A stretch of DNA of 64,000 bases from Haberlea rhodopensis (GCA_907163345.1 CAJQUN010000061.1:1984001-2048000); one strand, 5' to 3'; counted from the first letter of the stretch, positions 21,964 through 32,848 are shown. A program made the numbers and translations. Notes: generated by a model from the sequence alone, not told the origin.

Positions 21964-23167
21964 TCTTGCTGATTCATTTGCGGGATTAAATCTCGTAGAA
22001 ATCAAGACAGGAGAGATTGTACAAAGACCTCCACCACAAGAGAGCTTCGGGTCACACAATCCACCCGAAGGAGATCAAAGTATGCCACACAGGGATGATT
22101 TCAACTCAGCAACTTTGGATCCCCCAGTAGGAACAAGGAACCATTCCCGAAGGCCAGATATTCATCAAACGCCATACGGGAAGTCACAACTAGATCCAAT
22201 CCATCAATATGGACTTATGCTCAATATGGATATTTTGGATTTCAAAAACAGAGAAATTCTTATTGATGAATGGGCTTCAGCAATGAGAATAGCAGCAGGA
22301 ACACTTGACTTAGGCAAAGAAGGATTCATTTTACTTCTAAAAATGAGTCTGGAGGGATCAGTCAAGATTGCCTGGGATCTTGAAGTTCTAGCCGGAGAGT
22401 CCCTGAAAGAAATCGTGGACAAGATGGCAAGATTCTTCAAAATCTGTTTCATCGGAATAAGCTACTTCGAGGGAATGGAGGAAGAAAAGGCTAAGAAATA
22501 CAGACAAGCTCTAATTAGCCTGGAACTACATGACATCTGCTATGTAGATGAGTACATCAAACTCTTTACAGAGTATCGATGGAAGTCGAAGATAGCAAAA
22601 AAAGATGCAGCGGAGCTGTTCCTTGCCAAAATTCCGAGCCCATGGAGAGATATGCTTATCCAGGAGTATACACCGCATGCAATTGAGACGGTGTCCAAGA
22701 GAATGTCATTTCTTAAAGTAAAGCTGGCGGAGTGGTGCTATCAAGCAAAGCTCCAGAAAAATTTCAAGAAGCTCAGAGGAATCAACAAAATGGCTCCTCT
22801 TTGTTGTACGAGAAATGATATCCCTACAATCATCGGGAACTACCCACAAAGGCGAAAGATGAAGAAGCATAGAAGTCATCCATATGCCCAAAGAGGTGGT
22901 TCAAGAAGAAGTAGGTCTTCATGGAGACCTAGAAAGTTTTGGTCAAAGCAGAAAGCCCGAAGCTATAGATCGGGGCAAAGATCAGGACCAACAAGGAGTA
23001 TCTCATCGACAGGTTCTAATCAAGCAAGTTCTAGCAGGGCACCAACGAAGAGAACTTTCAAACGCACACCTACCCGTGCAAATGAGAGTTTCAGAGATTG
23101 TAACTGCTGGACATGCGGCGCAAGAGGACATATCTCTACAGATTGTCCAGAAAACCAAAGCCGATGA
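21893..23167 (+). CDS. Pararetrovirus coat protein with CCHC zinc knuckle
   Basis: 424 residues. The centre (about 115-290) is a helical capsid-like domain with W/F-rich segments (SVKIAWDLEVLAGESLKEIV, PSPWRDMLIQEY). Residues about 315-395 are strongly basic (Arg/Lys/Ser rich), followed by a zinc knuckle C405-X2-C408-X4-H413-X4-C418 (CWTCGARGHISTDC). A basic stretch followed by CX2CX4HX4C is the standard coat-protein signature of Caulimoviridae and binds the packaged nucleic acid. The frame is open throughout. In cavemoviruses the coat and movement proteins are joined in one ORF, whereas here a stop and a frame change separate them. Confidence 0.8.
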   Translation: MQSYEENHYIPKVMERINLEDLHDLADSFAGLNLVEIKTGEIVQRPPPQESFGSHNPPEGDQSMPHRDDFNSATLDPPVGTRNHSRRPDIHQTPYGKSQLDPIHQYGLMLNMDILDFKNREILIDEWASAMRIAAGTLDLGKEGFILLLKMSLEGSVKIAWDLEVLAGESLKEIVDKMARFFKICFIGISYFEGMEEEKAKKYRQALISLELHDICYVDEYIKLFTEYRWKSKIAKKDAAELFLAKIPSPWRDMLIQEYTPHAIETVSKRMSFLKVKLAEWCYQAKLQKNFKKLRGINKMAPLCCTRNDIPTIIGNYPQRRKMKKHRSHPYAQRGGSRRSRSSWRPRKFWSKQKARSYRSGQRSGPTRSISSTGSNQASSSRAPTKRTFKRTPTRANESFRDCNCWTCGARGHISTDCPENQSR

Positions 23168-23195
23168 GTAAGACAGTTCGAGCATATCAAGGAAT

Positions 23196-24545
23196 TTGAG
23201 GATGCTGTCTATTTTCAGGATTTGGTACAGGTGTTTCAATTTGAGGATATTCCATCAGATGAAAGCATCTACAAAGAAGATATCTATTCTGAGGATGGAG
23301 GTGAATCTAGCTCAGAATCAGAGTGAAGGAGAGTTCCTTCAGCACGTGATTAGAGAAGAACCGTCGGGGTTTTTCTCGCATACCAATGTTTCTCATAAAA
23401 CCCTTATGAGGATCATGAAAGAAGAGCCAAAGCTTCAAATGTATGATGGATTTACAATTGGAGCAATGAAAAAAGCCATGGATATGATTGGTCTTCGTAT
23501 CAGGAAGCATCAGATTATCCATAGGGTAACAACAGGTGAATTTGCGATCCCCATGGAATTTACGGGAAACCAAATTGAGATGCAGCTAATCCCCTACAGA
23601 GAAATCCAGGAGATTAAGAACAAGGTCAAAAGAGAAGTTGCTAACACGCTCTCATGGATTCATATTGGAGCCATTAGAGTAATCATCAAGACAACTTTCA
23701 AAGAAGGAATTGATTCGCCCCTCAACCTGGCGATCTTTGACAAGAGAATCCCGAACCTCAAAGATTCTTGTTTGGGAGAAGTGGCAGGGAATCTGTATGC
23801 AGGAAAGATGGCCTTCAACATCTATCCGAGGATTGCATACAATTTAGGAGATCGAGACTTCAACAAAGTTTTCACGCTTCATCAAGATTTTAAAAGAGAA
23901 GATTTGATGAAAGAAGGGAACAGGCCTTACTCGATCACCTACAAGGTGTCATACGCACTCTCGAATACTCATCATTCCGAGGTATTCTTGAGAAAAGAAT
24001 TCATCGAAGTCCCCAGAATCTTCGAAGACTTCACCAAAGCAGTATTGCCGGACATCATTGATACTCCGACAATAGGAGAAATCGACATGAGGATACAAGA
24101 TCAACCTGTTTTGAACAGAAGTAGGAGCCTCATGATCGAGCCAAGAAGGATGTCTTTCCAACATGATAGGTTAATCAGCAACTATCCCGGGGAAAAACAG
24201 AAGGCAGCCTCAAGCAGAATTCAGAAAGTTCCTGATGTATTCCAAACAATAGAAAAACTGAAATGCCCAGAAGGCTGGAGAGAAGTGCAGATAGTTTTTG
24301 ATATCACTGAGAAGAACAATATCTTCCCCTGCGATGTCTTATATTATTTGCAACAACCTACAGTTGGCAAGTTTCACGGAAACCTTCAAATTGGTGAAAT
24401 TGATCTCACCATTGAAGGCATTGCTGGACGGATCCCAGAACAGCTTATTCTAGGGATTAAATTTTTCGAGGAACATAAACCTTGGGAAAGATTGCAAGAT
24501 GGAATGGAGTTCACGGTGGAAGGAAAAAGATATCGAATCAGATGA
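23196..24545 (+). CDS. Pararetrovirus movement protein (30K superfamily)
   Basis: 449 residues. Residues about 150-290 hold the 30K-superfamily core of caulimovirid movement proteins: a strand LSWIHIGAIRVIIKTTF, then the LAIFDKR region, LGEVAGNLYAGKMAF, and the SITYKVSYALSNTHHS segment. Such proteins open plasmodesmata to let virus move from cell to cell. The first 20-30 residues read poorly, so the true start is uncertain; the ORF begins 28 bp after the coat stop in another frame. The C-terminal 100 residues after the core are less conserved. No internal stop. Confidence 0.78.
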   Translation: MRMLSIFRIWYRCFNLRIFHQMKASTKKISILRMEVNLAQNQSEGEFLQHVIREEPSGFFSHTNVSHKTLMRIMKEEPKLQMYDGFTIGAMKKAMDMIGLRIRKHQIIHRVTTGEFAIPMEFTGNQIEMQLIPYREIQEIKNKVKREVANTLSWIHIGAIRVIIKTTFKEGIDSPLNLAIFDKRIPNLKDSCLGEVAGNLYAGKMAFNIYPRIAYNLGDRDFNKVFTLHQDFKREDLMKEGNRPYSITYKVSYALSNTHHSEVFLRKEFIEVPRIFEDFTKAVLPDIIDTPTIGEIDMRIQDQPVLNRSRSLMIEPRRMSFQHDRLISNYPGEKQKAASSRIQKVPDVFQTIEKLKCPEGWREVQIVFDITEKNNIFPCDVLYYLQQPTVGKFHGNLQIGEIDLTIEGIAGRIPEQLILGIKFFEEHKPWERLQDGMEFTVEGKRYRIR

Positions 24546-25027
24546 CCACCAGTCCATTCTCAATATACATCTCCATTGGGATGTTATACGAGAAGTACAG
24601 AGCAGAATATTTTGCAGTATACATTGAATCAGGAGCTGGAATATGCACTGTCAGGCGAGAAATCTTCCCCAAAGACGTTGGTGAGAAATTACCAGCCATT
24701 GCCGGAAGAGACTTTTCAAAACGGATCCTTATTCTTAATGAAGGAGTCCGAGGAGCGGAAATAATTATCGGCGGAGCAGGCGGTACCCCATGGTACAAAG
24801 TTAAAACTCCACCTATTTATTTCCATGACACCGGCGCCGATATGCTGTTAGGAAACAATTTCCTACAGACATTCAAGCGGTTCACACAGGAAACGAGACC
24901 AGGAGACTTATTTTCACAGATCATAAGATTATGGTGCAACGACTACGGGAGGCGTTTCACCGAAAATTCCCTATTAGTTTTCGCAACAAGCGTGGTGATG
25001 AAGGAAAACTTCGACACCCAAAGATGA
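24482..25027 (+). CDS. Pararetrovirus aspartic protease region
   Basis: 181 residues overlapping the end of the movement protein frame. It holds the two motifs of caulimovirid retropepsins: VYIESGAGICTV (residues 47-58) and YFHDTGADMLLGNNFL (113-128). In the family, the protease cuts the capsid/polymerase polyprotein and is normally fused to the reverse transcriptase. Here the polymerase continues in another frame from 24931, so there is a frame change within 24931-25027. In the first motif the usual catalytic Asp is Glu (codon 24626-24628), which may be a mutation or a lineage feature. Confidence 0.72.
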   Translation: MGKIARWNGVHGGRKKISNQMTTSPFSIYISIGMLYEKYRAEYFAVYIESGAGICTVRREIFPKDVGEKLPAIAGRDFSKRILILNEGVRGAEIIIGGAGGTPWYKVKTPPIYFHDTGADMLLGNNFLQTFKRFTQETRPGDLFSQIIRLWCNDYGRRFTENSLLVFATSVVMKENFDTQR

Positions 25028-26636
25028 AAGATCAGCGGAAATTTGGAGAGGCAATTCTTCAGTTCCTACAACAAGGTCCTAGTGAAAAGGATTCTCAAAC
25101 TTTTGACTGGGTTAATAATATGTCTTTCAGAGAGCAGGATGAGGAAAGAGTAACTCCAGAAACCCTGTTGCTACTGAAAAATGCTTTACGAGAAGAAGTT
25201 CCACAACCTGAATCTACCCTCGAAGCGCAAATTACTCTAGAGGATGTAAAAAGGAAGATTCGTAGGAACTTTAACGAGGATCCACTGGCATGGTGGAACA
25301 AAAATGAGCTCAGAGCTACTTTGAAGGTTAAAACTGGAAAAGAAAATGAGTTTGTTAGGTACAAGCCGATCCCCATGAACCAGGAAGATCGAAAGGATAT
25401 GCAGATCATACTTAAGGAGCATCTTGACCTTAAGTTAATCTCCGTAGGTATTTCTCCATATAGCAGCCCAGGATTTCTTGTACGGAATCATGGAGAAATT
25501 AAACGAGGAAAGCCGAGATTGGTGATCAACTATAAAGGAATCAACGAAATCTTGGAGTTCGATGGATATTTTATCTCAATATAGAACATTTGGTAAATAG
25601 CATCAAGAATGCCAAAGTGTTTTCTAAATTCGATTGCAAGTCTGGGTTCCACCAGATTAAAATGGAGGAAGCAAGCAGAAAGTTTACAGCCTTCTCCACG
25701 CCCCAAGGTCATTATATCTGGAATGTTATGCCAATGGGATTGGCAAATGCTCCCCAGATATATCAAAGAAAGATGGATAATCTGTTCAAGGATTACTTCA
25801 GCTTCATATTTGTTTATATTGACGACATTCTCATAGCGTCAAAAAACATGAAAGAACATCTTAAACATCTGAAAATCTTTTCGGACGTTTGTTACAAGGA
25901 AGGATTAGTGCTTTTCGAAAAGAAAGCAGTGATTGTTACAAGACAGATCGAGTTCCTTGGAATCGAGATCGACGAATCTGGAATCATCCTGCAGAATCAT
26001 ATTGTGGAAAAAGTACAGGGATATCCAGATGACCTCAAGGATTTAAAACAACTTCAGAGTTTTTTAGGAGTTGTTAATTTCGCTGGGATGTTTATCAACA
26101 ATCTAGCAAACCACAGGAAGGTGTTCAGTCCACTACTCAAAAAAAATGTTAAGTTTGAGTGGAATGACGATCATAGACAAGCTGTCAAACAGCTGAAGGA
26201 GGTTTGCAGGCACCTACCAAAACTTGCAATACCAAACGACGAGGATGAACTGGTATTATACACAGATGCCAGTGATCATTGGTGGGCGGCAGTTCTCATG
26301 AAAATTACACCAGAAGGAGAAGTGTCATGCAGATATTGCAGTGGGCTATTTGATAACAACGAAGTTATCAGATGGCACATCAACGAGAAGGAGTTCTTTG
26401 CTGTTCGAAAGGCTTTTAAGAAATGGCCACTTTTCCTACTTGAAAAGAAATTTATTTTGAAAATAGATAATACGAGTGTCAAAGCCTTTTTAAAAAATAA
26501 AATTGAATCAAAACCAGAAAAGGCTAGAATTTTAAGATGGCAAGCTGAATGTCAATATTATGATTATGATATTGTCATTGTAAAATCTGATAAAAATAAT
26601 CTTGCAGATTTTTTGACGAGAGATGGAAGAAAGTGA
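24931..26636 (+). pseudogene. Pararetrovirus reverse transcriptase/RNase H, frameshifted
   Basis: The first part (24931-25584) carries the early RT motifs (LISVGISPYSSPGFLVRN, KPRLVINYKGIN). The second (25590-26636) has FSKFDCKSGFHQIKM, the catalytic FVYIDDILIA (YIDD at 25815-25826) and an RNase H domain. That domain has all four acidic residues in context: YTDAS, NEKEFF, KIDNTS and NNLADFLT. The two parts lie in different frames, with a break near 25555-25590, so this copy cannot make the whole enzyme. RT/RNase H copies the pregenomic RNA into DNA. There is no integrase domain, which separates it from LTR elements. Confidence 0.88.
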
Positions 26637-27824
26637 AGCTAATTCCATCATCACGAGATCAAAGCACCTCCGAGAAAATCTGGAGGAGCTAGACAAGAAG
26701 ATCAACGGCCTGGTGATTAATTCTCAGGTTGCGGGTCAAGTACAGAAACTGGATCTCACGAAGGTCCAACAGGCTATGAAGGCTACCATGCAGGCTCACA
26801 CCTGTTTATGGGACAGTCTTTATATTCCCCTCCGACGGGATGCTTCATCGGTGAAGCTAAAGTCGTGTTTCAGAGAGCCGGGCTCATCAACCGGTGTGGA
26901 GGATTCAAGTACCGCCACTACAGGTCCTAGTATTGATCCTTTCGGGGAAGATACAGAAGGAAAAATTGATTCCAAGGTATCTGGGATATCGGAAGAATCA
27001 AGCCAACCCAGCACCTCAGGGGTTAAAGAGGGAGAGATTAATCTTAGGCCATCGACGGGCAAATCTAAGGTTAATACTAAAGAGAATATTGTTTCCCCAA
27101 CTTTCCCTTTGTAGGAATATCAAAGATCATGGGAGAAACTTTGTACAAGAATGGGTATAATTCCTGGAAAAATTACAGCAGACTGGTCAGGAAAATACCC
27201 AAGAATGTGGATGCATCCTGGTGTCAAACCAGAAAGTGTTCGTGAGTGGTTTGATTTTGGCTGCCTAGCCTCGGTCTTTACCACAGCACCAAGTTTTTCG
27301 GAAATCGCAAAATTACCGGATTGGATCTCTGAAGGAGTGTATGACTCATGGCAAAATAATCATACACTGGGACGGGGAGATGTTCTGGAGCTAAAATTCA
27401 TAACTGCAGCCCCAGAAATCACAGGAAAAGGCCTTCACCCTAGCTTTCATTTTGTAAAGTTACAAAGGCCTAACTGGAAGGCGATGGATCAAATAAAACC
27501 ACCGCCCGAAGGAACAACACTAGTTTCCCCGCTCACAGAAGATGACATTACAACCAGAAGAGCTTGGGGATTATGGGTCTGTCTCACGGAGATGGACAAA
27601 GTCAAGTATCCGTTCAAAATATTCCAGAAACAACGAACGTATCATTTATGGTTAACGCCATGACAAGCCATATTACAAAATTTGCCGATGACATCTTTGA
27701 AAAGAAGAGGCAGATATTATGGGACAACAAGATTCCGGCAACCAAAGAAACTAGCCGAAAGTTCTGCAACATGGCTCATGTGGGAAGATGGCAGGACTAC
27801 ATCTGCCCAAGCTGCCCAGAGTAG
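26623..27824 (+). pseudogene. Pararetrovirus transactivator/inclusion-body-like ORF, broken
   Basis: It starts 14 bp inside the RNase H end. The first segment (26623-27114) has a helical N-terminus and a Ser/Thr/Glu/Pro-rich, likely disordered part, ending at an in-frame TAG (27112-27114). The same frame resumes from 27151 (WSGKYPRMWMHPGV, VYDSWQNNHTLGRGDVLELK) up to 27663. The C-terminal part (SHITKFADDIFEKKRQILWD, then RWQDYICPSCPE) is in another frame, so a frameshift lies within 27564-27663. Position and length fit the transactivator (TAV) ORF of cavemo/solendoviruses, but I assign this mainly by position. Confidence 0.55.
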
Positions 27825-28080
27825 AAAGAGCCACTGTTCGGGAAATGATTCCCTGTCAAAAGGGACCAAAAGAAAGAGGACAAAGCAGGACCACGAAAAC
27901 GTGGAAAATTCCCACGTGGACTGCAAAGGCCAAATTTTTAGGGACCACAGGGAGACAAGAGCCATGTGACTCTGACGAGGACCACTACCATTTGAAAAAG
28001 AAAACAAAATGGTAGGACAGCTCTTCGGCCGAAAGTCGAAGGGACCACAAGATACCAAACAAGATAGAAGACGCATGCAA

Positions 28081-28206
28081 TGACGTCTGATTATTAACAA
28101 GACTTGCAGTCCGGACTTCACATCCACCTCCAGACTTCTATAAATACCAAGGCATTCAGGAAGCTAAGGAGATCAAAAAAATTTCCATAGTTTTCTGAGA
28201 AATAAA
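28081..28206 (+). promoter_or_regulatory. Pararetrovirus pregenomic promoter and poly(A) signal
   Basis: A TGACGT motif (28081-28086, as-1-like) comes 53 bp before TATAAATA (28139-28146), and AATAAA (28201-28206) follows 55 bp later. In plant pararetroviruses the 35S-type promoter lies after the last ORF and the poly(A) signal sits shortly downstream of the start site, as here. Confidence 0.65.
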
Positions 28207-29145
28207 TTTAGAGTCTCCAAGCTTTGTAATATTTCAACTTTCGTAGCTTGGTAATATTTCTTTCTTTCTTTCTTTTGTAATCGTCTGTATTATTGTTCTG
28301 TTTGTTTCAAGTTTATGTGTTCTTGAGTCGAGCCTCATCTATATGAGAGGCTAAACAAGTCCGTCTCCTCCCAAAAGGAGACGTTTTAATGTAATAGATA
28401 TTATAAGTATTCCAGAATAAAAATAAGGTTGTTGCCCATCTATCTTCCAGATTTCTTTAACTCTTTTTTATATCTTGATTATACCTTACGCCCTAAGGTA
28501 GGAAACGAATTAGGGATGTGCTGTGCGGTTTCTGAAGGAGTCGGATAACTGGCAGACTAGCCTCGCTCGGGTGCTGAGGTTGAATGGTGAGGAGCCATTC
28601 GTAAAACAGTCTGGAGGCAGTAAGTTTTCGACTGATGGCGTTGCGACCCACCTCACCCGGTGCCGTTATGGTCAAAATGGTATATTTCAGTTTGCTAAAA
28701 TTTTATTGTAATACGGAAGCATGTCGGGCCTTTTATTGTTTTTTAACATTATCTTCAAATCGGGTGGTGAATTATAATTAGAAAATGGTTACATGAACTG
28801 TGAGTCATTTGCAAAAGTATGCTCTTGGGTTCGCCCGAGATGACAGAAACTGAAGGATCTCATGTTCATAAATGCTGCTGTTTCATGAATAAAATGATAA
28901 AGAAGATGATAAATAGTATATAGATGCTTATTTGTTCTTTAAACATATTCGTAGGGTTGAGAATGCAATTTTATTAAGAGTTGGTGGGAACATGTGGACC
29001 ACTTGGACCACATGGACCACATGGGGGTTTTATAATCATTTCAACCAAGAATGGACCTAAGTGAACTAAGGTTTTTTAACTAGACTATGATGAATTAAGT
29101 TTCAGGAAAGGGTACCGGCCCGCAATTTTGCCCTTTAAAAAACAC
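28207..29145 (+). other. Pararetrovirus leader copy at the 3' end, non-coding
   Basis: CT-rich sequence (28255-28275) and GC-rich segments (28500-28680) without ORFs fit the long structured leader of the pregenomic RNA. The end (about 29046-29125) matches the start of the insertion near 20675-20755, including the GAATGGACCTAA and TACCGGCCCG segments. A run of GGACCAC/ATGGACCACATGG direct repeats is at 28990-29025. Confidence 0.6.
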
Positions 29146-29293
29146 TTCCCAATTGGTTAGAGATCGACAAAAATTTTCTTACAAAATCATCAACCAAACT
29201 ATTATATTCTTCCCAATACAATTCAATACAATCAAACGATTCATTACTACCAAAAGGTGCTGACTTATTTAAAAAGTCTCTACTACAAAATTT

Positions 29294-29299
29294 TATAAA
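29294..29299 (+). promoter_or_regulatory. Putative TATA box of the gene at 29370
   Basis: TATAAA lies 71-76 bp before the ATG and about 150 bp after the end of the pararetrovirus. Confidence 0.45.
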
Positions 29300-29369
29300 C
29301 AATCTTTTCTCTACAAGACGTTCATCCTTCCACACCGATCAAACTAATTTATTCGAAAAAGGTTGAAAA

Positions 29370-32202
29370 ATGCCACTGGATTCACCATCCAGCTCCACTT
29401 CCCAGGTTCCTGGTTTAAGTCCATCGCCGGGCACAAAAACTCCGTCAACTTTTCTCTCGATCGAGTGCATAAAAAGCAACGGATGGATGGCCGTCGATAA
29501 GCCGCAAACCGGAGACATAGTGGAGGAGATACGAATCGGTGATAAGATCGTAATCTCCGAGTTTGGGAAGGGGAGAACTGGTGTGCAGAAGATTCTAGGT
29601 GATTCATTTAGGCGGAAAGAAACGAGGATTTGCGTCCGGGTCCGGCGCGGGTCGAACGAGTTCGCGGAGATGCAGGGGTGTATTGTTCCGGGAAACGGGT
29701 TCGGGTGGAAGAAGCAGTATGTTTTGCGGGGTGTAGCTGACCCGGATCATGTTGTCGGGTTCATTGATCGGACGGAGAGCGAGTACTTGCGATTGCAAGG
29801 TATTTACAAAGCTCAACTGAATATATATTATTTTTTTTCTGAATTGACTCTATGCAGTATATTTGGACCTTTCACGTATTTTTTTCTTATAATAATCTCT
29901 ATAAATTAATAATATTTGAACCATATAATTTTATTAAGTTCGAAAAAATTAATAATGTTTTAATAACTTCTATAAATTAATAATATTTAGACCGTACAAT
30001 TTTATTAAGTTAAAAAAATTATTAATTTATCGAGTATTAAATTAATAATATTTGGAACAAATTGAAACCGTAAATTTTTTTTTTTAAATATTATTAATTT
30101 ATGGAGGTTAACCTATAATCAATTCTAATCATTCACTATAAACTCATTTGATCTGCAAATAATACTAATTTCTTGAAATTTAATTATAGAGTTGGATTTG
30201 CCATGACCTCTTTTGACATTTAAAACCAAGTGTTATATTTGGAATAAGTGGTTGATTAGAATAGATACTAATTTACAAACTTGTTGTGTGATCTTGTCTT
30301 TTTCTTTGTTTCATTTTATTAAATTTGATCTTCACCAACCAATTCACATGGCTTCCTCCAACTCGACCCTTCGTTCAGGTCTGGAGCTACGTTCTTTCCA
30401 TTGCTTATTTGAACTTCTCAAATTTAGTAAACCGATTTTAGGATTAAATATTTTGAAAATATAACAGAAATTTTATGAAACCATTTAACCAGTATATGTA
30501 GTTGGATCATAAGAGAATGTTCATTTCATCTTAGATGTACAAGTTGATTCGTCTTCCGTAAAGGAGTCGAATGAAACCCAAGTCTCATGTTCCGTTTTGA
30601 ATTGGAACGTCAAAATCTTGGGGTTATTGTTTTCGAGAAAAAATAGTCTTTTTAAAATTTATCGAGGAATACTGAGAAAGTAAAAGACGTAAGGCTTGAA
30701 GTGTATACTTGTTTTCTAGCGGCAAGGATTTCAAGGCTGTTAAATGCACTGGAGAGGACTGAACTGGAGGATGGATATGTGTTGTATCCATGGGAAAAAA
30801 CAATGCGAGAGATGCTGTTGATTCCGAATTCGAGTAGCTTTTACTCAATACTCTTCTTACCAAGAACCTCGGACAAAGTAGCTTCGGGTTACAACGACCT
30901 CGAAGACACGCTTGCAAGAGCCAATGTTTGGATCATCACAGCTCAGGCATCCGGGGTTCCTGTTTTATTCACAAATATTCAAACGGAGTCCCTACTAACC
31001 AAGGTAAATCTCATCACATGTTTGAGCTAACATTTAAACATATCATAGTACAGATATTAATGGGCCAAGCAGAAGACCTCAAAACAGCTATTATGCACAA
31101 TCTAAAACACTCAAGTTTGAACTTTGATCAAGCAATCAATACAAGATCAAACATGTCGTAAATCGCAATACCTTGTTCCACATCGAAATGTTGGTGTAAC
31201 GTATGAAGTTTCCAAGTAAATTTTGAACTCACTTTTGACCAAGATATCAAGTCGAACTATGACCAGGTTATACTGCAACAATTTCGAGATAAACACAAAA
31301 CTTTATACTAGATAGGTTATATAATTGGATGGCCTTTTAGCCCACAGAATGTTTTGTGGCAACTGTCCATATGTCGTTGTTGCACTGAATCCATTATTGT
31401 TCAGATATCAGGAGAAACAGCCTCCCCCACTGTAAATTCAGGATCTCTTTCAGAGATGTCGAACGTTGCAAACCTTAGTTTGTATGGTTTCGAAGACTAC
31501 CATGGTGTAGACATTGGTGTGGTCAGGGCAGTTCGTCTGTGGTTCTCCCCTCAAGCGGGAGAGGTTCCAGTCGAGATCAAAGTCCAAGAAACTGACACAA
31601 AGCTTGGTTTCTCAATCAGCAGAACGGAAGAGGTAATATTATCATACTCTCTTTAATAACTAGTCCTACATTATGTAGGATCATGTATTTTGAATGCATA
31701 TTTAATGAAACAGGGATTCATATACATATCATCCGTGGTAGAAGACGATGATGTCCCCTCAGATCGATCAGGGATTAATAAACTCTTCAAGCAGGCGTTC
31801 CAAGAATCTCGACTCTTGATCGTCTCACGAATATCCAACCAAAAGATACTCCCTTGGATGGTTTCTTCAACTGGCGCAATCCGTTGTTTCGACACTGTTT
31901 CACTGAGCCATAAGCTCTCGTTGCACCGCCATGCTAAGGTCACAATCCTCCTGCATGTGTTCATGTGGAACAGATCCTTAAATTTCGGGAATATAGACAA
32001 CGTGGGGCAATCTATGACCGTGTCCAAAACAACACCCGAGGTTAATGAAAATCGGATTGCTTGTCTAGAACGAGAAGCAGACTCGGGGGAGATAAGCATA
32101 GACGATGAATCGGACATTATGTTAGAAAGAAATAGTGAGGGCCAGTTTTCATTTCGTTTAAATGATTTTTCATTTGAGAAAGTCATTGGGTTTGATATCT
32201 AA
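29370..32202 (+). CDS. Conserved plant protein of unknown function, four exons, 476 residues
   Basis: Exons 29370-29799, 30720-31003, 31405-31632 and 31714-32202 join in phase (GT-AG at each) and give 476 residues. The N-terminus is Ser/Pro-rich (PSSSTSQVPGLSPSPGTKTP) and is followed by FLSIECIK. The body has no catalytic motif I recognise. Clear segments are TGDIVEEIRIGDKIVISEFG, YNDLEDTLARANVWI, LYGFEDYHGVDIGVVRAVRL, KLGFSISRTEEGFIYISSV, and near the C-terminus KILPWMVSSTGAIRCFDTVS. I recall proteins with these segments as annotated 'uncharacterized' in many plants. The KLGFSISRTEEGFIYISSV part resembles the carboxylate-binding and following strand of a PDZ-like fold, which is only a guess. 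No stop or frameshift. The promoter region is next to the pararetrovirus end. Confidence 0.85.
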
Positions 32203-32330
32203 TGAAATTTAACTAATATTTTAAAGTACATATTCTATTTTGTCTTAAATATATTTAGCTACAATTTCCCCATTACTGAGACGTACCAAGTTGGAAAGAA
32301 TGTTAATTTACTAACCATTAATTGCGGCAC

Positions 32331-32668
32331 TAGGGATGTAAACAAATCAAATCGAATCAAATATGAAGAAACTTTTAAGGCTCACATTAGAGCTCAAGAT
32401 TGGTTCGAAAGATTCTAACACGCTTGTTATCTATTCGAACTATTGCTAAAAAATAAACTTTAATTTTTTTAAATATATTTATTTAATATATAATTTATAT
32501 TGTATTAATAAAATATTAAAACTCATGAAATATCGAATAAAATAATTCAAAAAAGTTCAAATATGTTCAAGTTCGGCTCGAATTCAATAATGTCGAATAT
32601 GAATTAAATATTTTTCGAGTCAATTTGAAAAGCTCGTGAATCGGCTCGATTCATTTGAATTCTTATGG
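32331..32668. repeat. MITE of the TAGGGGTGTAAAC / TCGAGC-rich family, copy 1
   Basis: It starts TAGGGATGTAAACAAATCAAAT and ends near CGGCTCGATTCATTTGAATTC. The inside holds TTCGAGTC/GCTCGAA motifs and an AT-rich core (ATATTTATTTAATATATAAT), like the two copies at 38.6 and 39.3 kb. It is more degenerate than those. Confidence 0.65.
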
Positions 32669-32848
32669 GTACAATGTACACACATTGCATATGTATTAAA
32701 TATTATTATTTTATACAAATAGGAACTTTAAAAAAAGTATATTACCGCCAACAATTTAGTTTGTTAAGATGCTTGTTCAAAGCAATGAGTTATCAAATTT
32801 CTGGTTCAACCAGTTAATCGATAATTGAACCAGCGTATCATTTCTATC

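Larger units (their letters stand above)
20650..29145 (+). mobile_element. Endogenous pararetrovirus (Caulimoviridae, cavemovirus/solendovirus-like)
   Basis: A single-stranded gene layout runs from a tRNA-Met primer site (21141) through two small coiled-coil-type ORFs, a coat protein with zinc knuckle, a 30K-type movement protein, aspartic protease, reverse transcriptase with YIDD, RNase H, a transactivator-like ORF, and then a TATA box and AATAAA. There is no integrase and there are no LTRs. Sequence around 20675-20755 recurs at about 29046-29125 with a constant offset of 8371-8372 bp, fitting integration of slightly more than one circular genome. Coat before movement protein and a separate ORF after RNase H fit cavemoviruses and solendoviruses better than badna-, petu- or florendoviruses (family knowledge). 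Frameshifts and a stop break pol and the last ORF, so this copy cannot make all its proteins. Confidence 0.88.

Noticed and set aside
20650..29145. Reading the pararetrovirus as a Ty3/gypsy retrotransposon
   Set aside because: No LTRs and no integrase; a 30K movement protein and caulimovirid zinc-knuckle coat protein are present.
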